Source: Lysobacterales bacterium
Lineage (GTDB): Bacteria > Pseudomonadota > Gammaproteobacteria > Xanthomonadales > SZUA-36
Direction: 5' to 3'
DNA length: 41,474 bases
NCBI GenBank assembly: GCA_029935455.1
Contig: JAOZKI010000017.1
Location: 1 to 41,474, forward strand
Shown here: positions 33,554-41,474 of the stretch, piece by piece
Layout: every line of letters starts with the position of its first letter
How positions within the stretch are numbered: position 1 is the first letter of the stretch
Program-made: the position numbers and the translations under genes
Notes under the pieces: model-generated
Told to the model about the DNA's origin: nothing
Databases searched by the model: none
The model's input: the letters and a program-made list of their open reading frames with translations, nothing else

Positions 33554-34288
33554 ATGAGCTCTCACCTCTCCTGGCCCATGCCCATGCGACGCAAGGCCCG
33601 TCTGCCCCTCCGCTTGGTGCTGCTGTCGCTGGCCGTGCACGCGCTTATCCTGTGGAAGCTGCCGCTGCACAGCGCCCAGGAGCTTGCCGCGACACCCGTG
33701 CTCTCACTGAGCTTGCAGGCCCCACTACCTTCCCAGCCTGCTACGCCAACGCGATCACCGGCAGTCGAAGCAGTCGCGACCGTCAAGCCCCGCAGCCCGG
33801 CCCCAGCTGCCCCAGCACCAACTGCGCCGACACCCGTTGCGCCGGTGCCTGGCAAGCCGCCTTCGAATCGCGTTGCCAAAGCGGACCCGGCGGGTGAGTC
33901 ACCCGCTGCGCGGGAACGGTCAAGCATGCGCTTGCTGGACAACCTTCGCCGTGACCTTCGTGTCCATGCAGCCAAGCCCGCTTCGGAAGCTGAGCCATTG
34001 GGGCGCAGCACAAGGAATGCCGCCTATGAACAGTCCCAACGCGCCCTCATACCAGCGCGCACCAATTTGTTTGACGGCATGGCAGCACCGGCCGTGGCCA
34101 CGGTGACCGATCGTTGGCTGAGACCGGATGGTACCCATGAGGTGGTGATGCAAGCACCCGACGGCCATAGCTATTGCGGTCGCCAGCCACCCGTGGATCC
34201 GATGCGTCCCTGGCTGCAAATGCCCATGCTTTGGCATCGCTGCGCCGGTGGCGGCCCGCGTAAAACAACCACTGGCACCGCAGAATAA
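33554..34288 (+). CDS. TonB-like hypothetical protein (single N-terminal TM helix, Pro/Ala-rich linker)
   Basis: MSSHLSWPMPMRRKARLPLRLVLLSLAVHALILWKL, then PAPAAPAPTAPTPVAPVPGKPP; C-terminal region with two Cys (HSYCGRQPP...LWHRCAGG). Confidence 0.7.
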   Translation: MSSHLSWPMPMRRKARLPLRLVLLSLAVHALILWKLPLHSAQELAATPVLSLSLQAPLPSQPATPTRSPAVEAVATVKPRSPAPAAPAPTAPTPVAPVPGKPPSNRVAKADPAGESPAARERSSMRLLDNLRRDLRVHAAKPASEAEPLGRSTRNAAYEQSQRALIPARTNLFDGMAAPAVATVTDRWLRPDGTHEVVMQAPDGHSYCGRQPPVDPMRPWLQMPMLWHRCAGGGPRKTTTGTAE

Positions 34289-34352
34289 CGATTCTCGCCA
34301 CCATCAGAGTCAGCGCATAGTTCTAAACACCTGTTTTAATGATAATTTCCTG

Positions 34353-34369
34353 TTGGCACGTTTGCTGCA
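34353..34369 (+). promoter_or_regulatory. candidate sigma-54 (RpoN) promoter TTGGCACG-TTTG-CTGCA
   Basis: Matches the -24/-12 consensus YTGGCACG-N4-TTGCW except CTGCA for TTGCA; GG and GC separated by exactly 10 bp; lies 39 bp upstream of the ATG at 34409. Confidence 0.6.
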
Positions 34370-34408
34370 TGGTTATCACTGACACCAAAGACATCAGGAG
34401 CACACGCT

Positions 34409-34633
34409 ATGGGACAGGGATCATGCGGCAACATACTGGCCGCCCTGGCCAGTTTTTTTATTCCCGGTCTGGGTCAGTTGCTGCAGGGGCGCTGGCTGCT
34501 GGCCGGCTTCATGTTTGTCAGCTGCGCCATCCTGTGGTTGATCTTGCTGGGCTGGATCATTCACGTCTGGTCCATCATTGATGCTGCGCTATACCGCGCA
34601 CCTTACTACCGAAGGCGGCGTGATTACGCCTAG
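34409..34633 (+). CDS. small two-helix membrane protein with a FIPGLGQLLQGR motif
   Basis: 74 aa MGQGSCGNILAALASFFIPGLGQLLQGRWLLAGFMFVSCAILWLILLGWIIHVWSIIDAALYRAPYYRRRRDYA; AGGAG 8 nt upstream of the ATG. Confidence 0.85.
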   Translation: MGQGSCGNILAALASFFIPGLGQLLQGRWLLAGFMFVSCAILWLILLGWIIHVWSIIDAALYRAPYYRRRRDYA

Positions 34634-34683
34634 AGCAGGAGCCTCAGGGGGTTTTATACTGGGCCTTCCGAGGAGGAGGCCCC

Positions 34684-35196
34684 ATGTCCGAGACGCCCGT
34701 AACGCTGCGCCCCGCAGCGCCTGAAGACGCCCCCCTGATACTGAGCTTTATCCGCGAACTGGCGGACTATGAGCAGTTATTGCATGAAGTGACCGCTGAT
34801 CTGGAGGACATTCGCCGCACCCTGTTCGGCCCCCGACCAGAGGCCGAAGTGGTGATGGCAGAAATCAACGGCGAAGCGGTCGGCTTCGCGCTCTATCACG
34901 CCATGTATTCAACCTTTATCGCGCGCTCCGGCCTGTACCTGGAAGATCTGTATGTGCGACCGGCCTTTCGCGGCCGCGGCATCGGACGGGCTTTGCTGGT
35001 GCATCTGGCAAAGCTTGCGGTAGACGGCGGACACTGTCGCCTCGACTGGTCCTGCCTGCGCTGGAACGAGCCTTCGCTGGCCTTCTATCGCGCGCTGGGG
35101 GCGCAGGAGATGGAGGACTGGACCCGACTGCGGCTAACCGGCCCCGCGCTGGAGGCGTTAGCACGACAGGCCCATGCACCTGAGCAGCAGCAATAG
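34684..35196 (+). CDS. GNAT family N-acetyltransferase
   Basis: 170 aa; VTLRPAAPEDAPLILSFIRELADYE, LEDLYVRPAFRGRGIGRALLVHLAKLA, RLDWSCLRWNEPSLAFYRALGAQ. Confidence 0.94.
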   Translation: MSETPVTLRPAAPEDAPLILSFIRELADYEQLLHEVTADLEDIRRTLFGPRPEAEVVMAEINGEAVGFALYHAMYSTFIARSGLYLEDLYVRPAFRGRGIGRALLVHLAKLAVDGGHCRLDWSCLRWNEPSLAFYRALGAQEMEDWTRLRLTGPALEALARQAHAPEQQQ

Positions 35197-35237
35197 CATC
35201 TGTTAGAATCGCTGCGCTTGCTATCTAAGGGGTCGAA

Positions 35238-35663
35238 ATGTTTTACAAACCACTGCTTATCCCGCTATTGATTCAGGTCGCCCTGACCTTCGCCGTGCTG
35301 TTCACCATGTTCGCTCGTCGTGTCAGCGAATTTAAGCGCAAGCGAGTGCACCCGCAAAAAACCGCCACCCGTACCGATCAGCGTGCCGTGCTGACCGACT
35401 CAGCGACTGCGGCGGACAATTTTCAGAACCTGTTTGAGCTGCCGGTTCTGTTTTATACGGCCATCTTGCTGGCTCTAAACCTTTTACTGCAGGATCCGCT
35501 GCTGGTCGCGCTGGCCTGGACCTACGTGGCTACACGCCTAGCGCACAGCGTGGTCCATGTCACCTATAACGATGTCATGCATCGCTTTTACTGCTTTGCT
35601 TGCAGCGTGCTGGTCCTGCTCATGATCTGGGTGCGTCTGGGCTGGCTCATTTTGTTGCACTAG
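35238..35663 (+). CDS. MAPEG family membrane protein
   Basis: 141 aa; DNFQNLFELPVLFYTAILLAL, TYVATRLAHSVVHVTYNDVMHRFYCF. Confidence 0.88.
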   Translation: MFYKPLLIPLLIQVALTFAVLFTMFARRVSEFKRKRVHPQKTATRTDQRAVLTDSATAADNFQNLFELPVLFYTAILLALNLLLQDPLLVALAWTYVATRLAHSVVHVTYNDVMHRFYCFACSVLVLLMIWVRLGWLILLH

Positions 35664-35684
35664 CGCTCAGCGCATGGCGGCGCT

Positions 35685-36395
35685 TCAGGCCTCCGCCTGC
35701 TCCGGCAGTAACCAGTCCACCGGTGCCTGCCCCTGCGCGCGCCAGTACTCATTGGCGCGGGAAAAATGTCCACAGCCAAAGAACCCACGATGTGCCGATA
35801 GCGGCGATGGGTGGGGTGCCCGCAGAACCAGATGCCGGTCAGCGTCGATGCGCGCGCCCTTTTTCTGCGCGTAGCTGCCCCAGAGCATGAAGACCAACCC
35901 ATCTCGTTCGACCGCCAACCGTTCCACCACCGCATCCGTAAAGCGCTCCCAGCCCTGGCCCTGATGCGCACCAGCCTGCCCCGCCTCGACGGTCAGCACC
36001 GCGTTAAGAAGCAAGACACCCCGCTGTGCCCAGGCCTGCAGACAGCCATGGGCGGGCGAAGGTATGCCAAGATCTTCGCTCAGCTCACGGTAGATGTTGC
36101 GCAAGGAGGGGGGGATCGGCACACCCGCTGGCACGGAAAAACACAGACCGTGCGCCTGAGCTGGCCCGTGGTATGGGTCCTGTCCCAGGATCACGACCCT
36201 GACCTGCTCGAAAGGGGTGCTGTCGAGGGCGTTGAAAATCAAACGCCCCGGTGGAAAAATCCGAGCCCCAGCGCGTTTCCGCTGCCGTAAAAAGGCGCTC
36301 AGCTGCTGCATGTAGTGCGCCCTGAACTCTGCTTCCAGACGCTCTTTCCAGGATCGCTCCAACTCTAGCTTTTTCGGCTTGGGCATGGCTACCAT
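35685..36395 (-). CDS. ung: uracil-DNA glycosylase (family 1)
   Basis: [90 protein letters not shown]. Start assigned to MVAMPKPKK; the ORF track start at 36461 is longer. Confidence 0.96.
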   Translation of the reverse strand: MVAMPKPKKLELERSWKERLEAEFRAHYMQQLSAFLRQRKRAGARIFPPGRLIFNALDSTPFEQVRVVILGQDPYHGPAQAHGLCFSVPAGVPIPPSLRNIYRELSEDLGIPSPAHGCLQAWAQRGVLLLNAVLTVEAGQAGAHQGQGWERFTDAVVERLAVERDGLVFMLWGSYAQKKGARIDADRHLVLRAPHPSPLSAHRGFFGCGHFSRANEYWRAQGQAPVDWLLPEQAEA

Positions 36396-36500
36396 GATCG
36401 CCTGTTTCAGGCTTGAATTTACCCTAAGAAGCCCAAAGTAGCAGAACATCGGCGTTATCAACAGGCGACCAGACGCATCGCCCCACCATCAGGATTTTCC

Positions 36501-37523
36501 ATGTCAATTTCTACCGACGTTGTCATTATCGGAGCGGGCCCCTGCGGCCTGTTTCAGGTTTTTGAACTGGGCCTGCTTGATATCAAAGCCCACCTGGTTG
36601 ATTCCCTGCCCCAGGTCGGTGGCCAGTGCACGGAGCTTTACCCGGACAAGCCCATCTACGATATTCCGGCGCTGCCCATCGTGGGCGCTCAGGAACTGGT
36701 AGACCGGCTTATGGAACAGATCAGTCCCTTCCATGCGCAGTTTCATCTGAATCAAACCGTCACGGAATTCAAGCGCAAGGAAGACGGACGTTTCCACCTG
36801 GTAACCTCCGCCGGCACCACCTTTGATACCGCCGCTATTGTGATTGCAGCCGGGCTCGGTGCTTTCCAGCCACGTCGCCTTAAAGCCGCGGGCGCGGCGG
36901 ACTGGGAGGACCAGACCATTCACTATCGCATCAAGAACCCGGAACGGCTCGATGGCAAAGACATCATTATCCTTGGTGGTGGTGACTCAGCGCTGGATTG
37001 GGTGCTTGAGATGCATGCGCGCGTCAACTCCATGACGCTGGTCCACCGCCGTCCGGACTACCGCGCTGCGCCCGCGTCGGTCAGCAAGATGAAAGCCCTG
37101 GTGGAAGCCGGCAAGATGCGCGAGTTTCAAGGTACCGTGCGCGAAGTTCTGGCGGAAAACGGCCAGTTCACGGGCCTGCGCATCGTTGACGCGGAAGGCA
37201 CCCAGCAAGACCTGGCTGCCGATGAAGCCTATGTGTTCTATGGTCTTTCGCCCAACCTCGGGCCCATCGCCGAGTGGGGCCTGGATATCGACAAGCGTCA
37301 ACTGACCGTCGATACGGAAATGTTTCAGACCTCGGAGCCAGGCATCTACGCAGTGGGCGATATCAACAGCTACCCGGGCAAGAAGAAGCTGATTTTGAGT
37401 GGTTTTCATGAAGCTGCCTTGGCCGCTTTTGCCATCAAACATCAGCTGAATCCGGACAAAAAAGTGCATCTGCAGTACACCACTACCAGCCCCATCATGC
37501 ATCAGCGGCTGGGCGTGGAGTGA
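36501..37523 (+). CDS. TrxR-like ferredoxin/flavodoxin--NADP+ reductase
   Basis: 340 aa; DVVIIGAGPCGLFQVFELGLLDIKAHLVDSLPQVGGQCTELYPDKPIYDIPALP, IIILGGGDSALDWVLEM, GIYAVGDINSYPGKKKLILSGFHEAALAAF. Lacks the CxxC of thioredoxin reductase. Confidence 0.93.
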   Translation: MSISTDVVIIGAGPCGLFQVFELGLLDIKAHLVDSLPQVGGQCTELYPDKPIYDIPALPIVGAQELVDRLMEQISPFHAQFHLNQTVTEFKRKEDGRFHLVTSAGTTFDTAAIVIAAGLGAFQPRRLKAAGAADWEDQTIHYRIKNPERLDGKDIIILGGGDSALDWVLEMHARVNSMTLVHRRPDYRAAPASVSKMKALVEAGKMREFQGTVREVLAENGQFTGLRIVDAEGTQQDLAADEAYVFYGLSPNLGPIAEWGLDIDKRQLTVDTEMFQTSEPGIYAVGDINSYPGKKKLILSGFHEAALAAFAIKHQLNPDKKVHLQYTTTSPIMHQRLGVE

Positions 37524-37580
37524 GCACCAGCAACCGCTAGAAAAGCTGACAAGCCGTGGCGCAGGCTCCAGAATAGGCGC

Positions 37581-38897
37581 ATGGCTGCAAGCGAACCACC
37601 GGCGCCGCCGCTAAGCGGCCCCATGACGCCCCTGCAATGGGGCGTTATTGCTCTGTGCTTCCTGCTAAACATGCTCGATGGCATGGACGTCTTGCTCATG
37701 TCCTACACGGCCCCGCTCATTATGCTCGAGTGGTCTGTGGATACGGCGCGCTTCGGCCTCGTATTCAGCGCGGCACTCACCGGTATGGCCCTGGGCGCTA
37801 TCCTGCTGGCCCCGCTGGCAGACCGCTACGGGCGAAAGCGCATGGTCCTTGCTAGCACCTTGCTCATCGCCGTGGGCATGCTCATCACCGCCAGCACCCA
37901 AAGCCTGTGGCCATTGGCGGGCTGGCGATTTATTACCGGCCTGGGCGTCGGCAGCATGCTGGCCACACTGACCGCCGTCGCCGCGGAATTCAGTCCCGCG
38001 CGACAACGCAATCTACTGGTAGGCCTGGTGCTGTCCGGTTATCCGGTGGGCGCAACGCTGACGGGCTTGCTTGCTGCGCCGCTGCTGGAAACGCTGGGCT
38101 GGCCTTGGCTGTTTCTGGGGGGCGGCTGCCTATCGTTGCTGGCGCTGCCATTGATCGCCTGGATCCTGCCAGAATCCCGAGGCTTCTTGTTGGCGCGGCA
38201 GCCAAGCGGCGCACTGGAGCAACTCAATCGGCTGCATGTACGCCTGCGACTGGCGCCCCTGGACACGCTACCACCAGCCGCATCAACCAGCGCGAGCATT
38301 GGTCCGAAACGCCTGTTCCAGGGTGCACAGGGACGCAACACACCCTGGCTCTGGAGCAGTTTTTTTCTTTCTTTTTTGACCCTGTATTTTCTACTCAGCT
38401 GGGTACCCAAAATCGCCGTCAGCGCCGGCTTACCGCTCAGCCAGGCCGTGTACGCCGGTGCGCTGTTTAATCTCGGTGCCTTCTTTGGCATCCTGGTACT
38501 CGGACTCGGCTCCCAGCGCCTGGGACTCAAGCGCCTGATCGCCGGCTTCTTTACCCTGACCGTGATGGGTATGCTGCTACTCGGCGGGCTTAGCCTGCCT
38601 CTGCCCTTGCTGCTCTTGAATGTCTTTCTGCTCGGCTTTTTCATGCAAGGGGGATTTGTTGGTCTTTATGCCGCTGCAGCGCAGATCTATTCTCCCGACT
38701 CGCGCAGTACCGGCGTCGGCTGGGCGATCGGCGCCGGTCGCACCGGCGCCATTCTCGGGCCCTGGCTCGGAGGCCACATACTGGCCCTGGCCTGGCCACT
38801 TCTCGCCACCTTTGCGGTATTCGCGATACCCTGCCTGCTGGCAGTTTTTACCACCCTGCGCCTGCGTGCCGCACCTTTGGATAGGCCTCTCTCATGA
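37581..38897 (+). CDS. MFS transporter (aromatic acid:H+ symporter-like)
   Basis: 438 aa; LLNMLDGMDVLLMSYTAPLI, GMALGAILLAPLADRYGRKRMVLAS, 12 hydrophobic segments. Confidence 0.9.
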   Translation: MAASEPPAPPLSGPMTPLQWGVIALCFLLNMLDGMDVLLMSYTAPLIMLEWSVDTARFGLVFSAALTGMALGAILLAPLADRYGRKRMVLASTLLIAVGMLITASTQSLWPLAGWRFITGLGVGSMLATLTAVAAEFSPARQRNLLVGLVLSGYPVGATLTGLLAAPLLETLGWPWLFLGGGCLSLLALPLIAWILPESRGFLLARQPSGALEQLNRLHVRLRLAPLDTLPPAASTSASIGPKRLFQGAQGRNTPWLWSSFFLSFLTLYFLLSWVPKIAVSAGLPLSQAVYAGALFNLGAFFGILVLGLGSQRLGLKRLIAGFFTLTVMGMLLLGGLSLPLPLLLLNVFLLGFFMQGGFVGLYAAAAQIYSPDSRSTGVGWAIGAGRTGAILGPWLGGHILALAWPLLATFAVFAIPCLLAVFTTLRLRAAPLDRPLS

Positions 38898-41474
38898 TCA
38901 GGAACCCTTGTCTTCGACTCCTCCTCTTTGCCGCCCTGCTCGCCATCCTGTTTACGCCAGCCCTGGGTCTGGCCAAGGAGCGCACAGCGCAGAGCCCTCT
39001 GGCGGAGCTGAGCGCAAGCGAGGTCGAACTGCGCATGCCAGGCCACCGCTCCATGCCACTGACCGTGCTGCACAGCGACGTCCATGCCAATGGTGACAGG
39101 AGCATCCAAGCCGTGAGCAAGGACGGTGGCTGGCAGCTGCAGGCCACCCTTGGAAGTGCCGGCAGTTTCGGCATGCTGCATGGTGAAGGCACTGACTGGT
39201 TACTCGGCACCGATCAGGACGGCTTCTGGGTACAGGCCATCCCCCGTAGCGGTGTGAGCATCAACAGCTGCGGCCTGACGGACGCGCACATCCACGCGCA
39301 GACACCTCAGCGGCATACGTCGCCAAGCCCAGAGCGCGCCGCGACGCGCACGATTATCGATGTGCTGCTGGTCTACAACCAGGCCATGCGCGAACGCTAT
39401 CCGGGTCAGTTGCTGGACACGCGCTTCAACCATCTGATCGCCATCGGCAATCAGACCTTCGCAAATTCAGGCCTCGATCTGGCCATGCGACTGGTTGGCA
39501 CAGACTTCTATGACTATCCCAATAACAACAGCAATTTCGACTTCCGCAACGATCTGTCCCAGGCGCTTACTAGCAACACCGTGCCATCTCTGCGGGGACT
39601 GGGCTTCCAGCGGGATCAGCTCGGTGCGGACCTGGTGATTGGCCTACGCCCGCATGACATTCTGACCCGTGGCAGCTGCGGCGTTGCCTTTTTTCCCGGC
39701 ACTGATGCCTCTATCGGGGTCAATGTGGTCTCAGACGGCGTGAGCAGCTGGTCTTTCTGCCTCGATGACGTTCTCACCCATGAAGTGGGGCACAATCTGG
39801 GCGCCACCCATCAGCTGGGTGCGGGCGGTGGCGTGGTAGATCCCCGCGGCTCCGCTTTTGTGCAGCTGGGACGCTTTACCACGGTCATGGGCAGCTTTGG
39901 AACCGGGCGGGATGACCGCTTCCGAGGCCTCGCCATGTTTTCCAACCCGGACCTCAATTGTGGTGGGGAGCCCTGCGGTAACCGCCAAGATGGAGACAAC
40001 CGGCGGGTCATGGAACGGTTTATGGGTGAGGTAGCGGCCTACCGAACCGCACGTGGCGGCCGACCGCTTCCGCCCACCTTCAGCCGCAGCGACAGCGATA
40101 GCGACGCAGACGGCGTCAATGACTGGGAAGACGCGCTGCCCTTCAACAGCGACGAGCAACAGGATACGGACCGGGATGGTACCGGCGATCGTGCTGATGC
40201 CTTTCCCAATGATCCGGCGGAACAGACCGACACGGATGAGGACGGCATCGGCAACACCCGTGACCAGGACGATGATAACGACGGCTTTTCAGATCGGGAT
40301 GATGCCTTTCCCCTGGACGCAGCGGAATGGCTGGATACGGACCTCGACGGCTACGGAGACAACGGTGACCGCTTCCCTGAGGATGTGAACGAATGGCGCG
40401 ACACGGACGGTGACGGACTAGGGGATCAGGCGGATCCGGACGCGGATGACGACGGTACGGCGGACCGCCCGGAAGGACTGAGCGACCTGCTGGTGGTCAG
40501 TACCGGTAACGGCCAGATTCTGCGCTTTGATGCCGCCAGTGGCCGCTTCCGGGGCGTTGAGGTTCCGGACTGGGATAGTCGTATCACCTTCCAAAGCGCG
40601 CTCGCCTATCGGCCCGCTGACCATACGTTGCTCTACACCGGTGACAGTGGTCTGCGTCGCCTGGACCTTCTGTCCCGGGAGTTGCTTGGCGAATGGATAC
40701 CGCCCTTTGCCAATGGCGGCCCCAGCACACCCGTCCTTGGCACTGGCTTTCCCGTCGCCCTGGCGGCCAGCGGTGAACGCGTCGCGGTGGCCAGACTGGG
40801 CGACCCCAGCGTGGTCAGTTTCAGAGGACAGGCACAGGCCAGGCTCGATGCCAGCGTTGACTGGCAAATTGCTGCAGACGACGTAATCAGTGCCTTGAGC
40901 GAGGACGGCAGCGGCGGTCTCTACCTGCTCGGCCTGCAACGCAGCCTCTATCGCACCAGCGGTGCCGGCGTGGTGCAGCTCAGCGGGCCCAACACGTCCT
41001 GGATGCGCGATCCGCGCTATCTAATCCGGGATGGAGAGCGGCTTTTTATCAGCGACCAGGGTCGTAACGCCGTGTTCTCGGTGGCGGCAAACAGCGGTGA
41101 ACTGCTGGGCGAACTGGCCGATCTTGCTGCGCTGGGCTATTCCGAGCCGGCCGGGCTTGCACTGGGCCCGGACAACAGCCTGCTGGTCGCGGCTGCACGG
41201 GAACATGCGGTGCTGGCGTTTGACCGTGACAGTGGGGCTTTTCTTGGCGAGCGCATTGCTCCTGGCCAGGGCGGGCTTCTGGCACCGGGAGCGCTGCTGA
41301 ACGTACCGGCCTGGGGCGATCGTTTCCCGGCCGACGCGCAGCGTGTACTCACACCGAACGCTGGCCTCTGGTTCAACCCGGAACGCAGCGGCCGCGGCTT
41401 TGACCTGCAACGGGTAGGCGACCGCCTGGCGGTGCTCTGGTACGGCTATGACGACGATGGTTTACCCAGCTGGC
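38894..41474 (+). CDS. secreted reprolysin-like zinc metalloprotease with TSP3-like calcium repeats and beta-propeller-like C-terminal region (truncated by the right window edge)
   Basis: Frame open from ATG at 38894 (MIRNPCLRLLLFAALLAILFTPALGLAKE signal peptide) to the window end; HEVGHNLGATH zinc motif at 39779-39811, downstream FTTVMGSF Met-turn, D-rich repeats at 40091-40456. Absent from the ORF track because it is open-ended. Confidence 0.9.
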   Translation, partial: MIRNPCLRLLLFAALLAILFTPALGLAKERTAQSPLAELSASEVELRMPGHRSMPLTVLHSDVHANGDRSIQAVSKDGGWQLQATLGSAGSFGMLHGEGTDWLLGTDQDGFWVQAIPRSGVSINSCGLTDAHIHAQTPQRHTSPSPERAATRTIIDVLLVYNQAMRERYPGQLLDTRFNHLIAIGNQTFANSGLDLAMRLVGTDFYDYPNNNSNFDFRNDLSQALTSNTVPSLRGLGFQRDQLGADLVIGLRPHDILTRGSCGVAFFPGTDASIGVNVVSDGVSSWSFCLDDVLTHEVGHNLGATHQLGAGGGVVDPRGSAFVQLGRFTTVMGSFGTGRDDRFRGLAMFSNPDLNCGGEPCGNRQDGDNRRVMERFMGEVAAYRTARGGRPLPPTFSRSDSDSDADGVNDWEDALPFNSDEQQDTDRDGTGDRADAFPNDPAEQTDTDEDGIGNTRDQDDDNDGFSDRDDAFPLDAAEWLDTDLDGYGDNGDRFPEDVNEWRDTDGDGLGDQADPDADDDGTADRPEGLSDLLVVSTGNGQILRFDAASGRFRGVEVPDWDSRITFQSALAYRPADHTLLYTGDSGLRRLDLLSRELLGEWIPPFANGGPSTPVLGTGFPVALAASGERVAVARLGDPSVVSFRGQAQARLDASVDWQIAADDVISALSEDGSGGLYLLGLQRSLYRTSGAGVVQLSGPNTSWMRDPRYLIRDGERLFISDQGRNAVFSVAANSGELLGELADLAALGYSEPAGLALGPDNSLLVAAAREHAVLAFDRDSGAFLGERIAPGQGGLLAPGALLNVPAWGDRFPADAQRVLTPNAGLWFNPERSGRGFDLQRVGDRLAVLWYGYDDDGLPSW
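40091..40456 (+). repeat. coding repeats encoding thrombospondin type 3-like DxDxDGxxD calcium-binding motifs
   Basis: DSDSDADGVNDWEDALPFNSDEQQDTDRDGTGDRADAFPNDPAEQTDTDEDGIGNTRDQDDDNDGFSDRDDAFPLDAAEWLDTDLDGYGDNGDRFPEDVNEWRDTDGDGLGDQADPDADDDG. Confidence 0.9.

Overview
The window is a mostly housekeeping stretch of a gammaproteobacterial-type chromosome, densely packed with genes. In order it carries: an NAD-dependent glutamate dehydrogenase (minus strand, cut by the left edge); an acyl-CoA dehydrogenase; an ArsR/SAM-methyltransferase-fold regulator (SahR-like) overlapping metH; a DUF2058 protein; UDP-glucose dehydrogenase; an FKBP isomerase; a micro-ORF / YtrA-type GntR / ABC transporter operon; fumC; purB-roxA; sucA-sucB-lpdA; a YhdH/AcuI-type oxidoreductase; an orphan CheY-like receiver; a peroxiredoxin; gyrA; a cyclophilin with lpxH; a methyltransferase + DUF455 pair; a TonB-like orphan; a small membrane protein behind a candidate sigma-54 promoter; GNAT; MAPEG; ung; a ferredoxin/thioredoxin-type NADP reductase; an MFS transporter; and a large secreted HExxHxxGxxH metalloprotease cut by the right edge. 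The two edge genes are missing from the supplied ORF track because they are open at the window boundary. I saw no CRISPR array, rRNA, tRNA, IS element or prophage. I found no strong evidence of a wholly new multi-gene system. The best leads are the sigma-54-preceded small membrane protein, the micro-ORF/GntR/ABC operon with its near-perfect operator palindrome, the operator-like palindromes before sahR-metH and sucA, and the domain architecture of the metalloprotease, which is apparently translationally coupled to an MFS transporter. All calls come from reading the sequence and recognising families; no database search was run.
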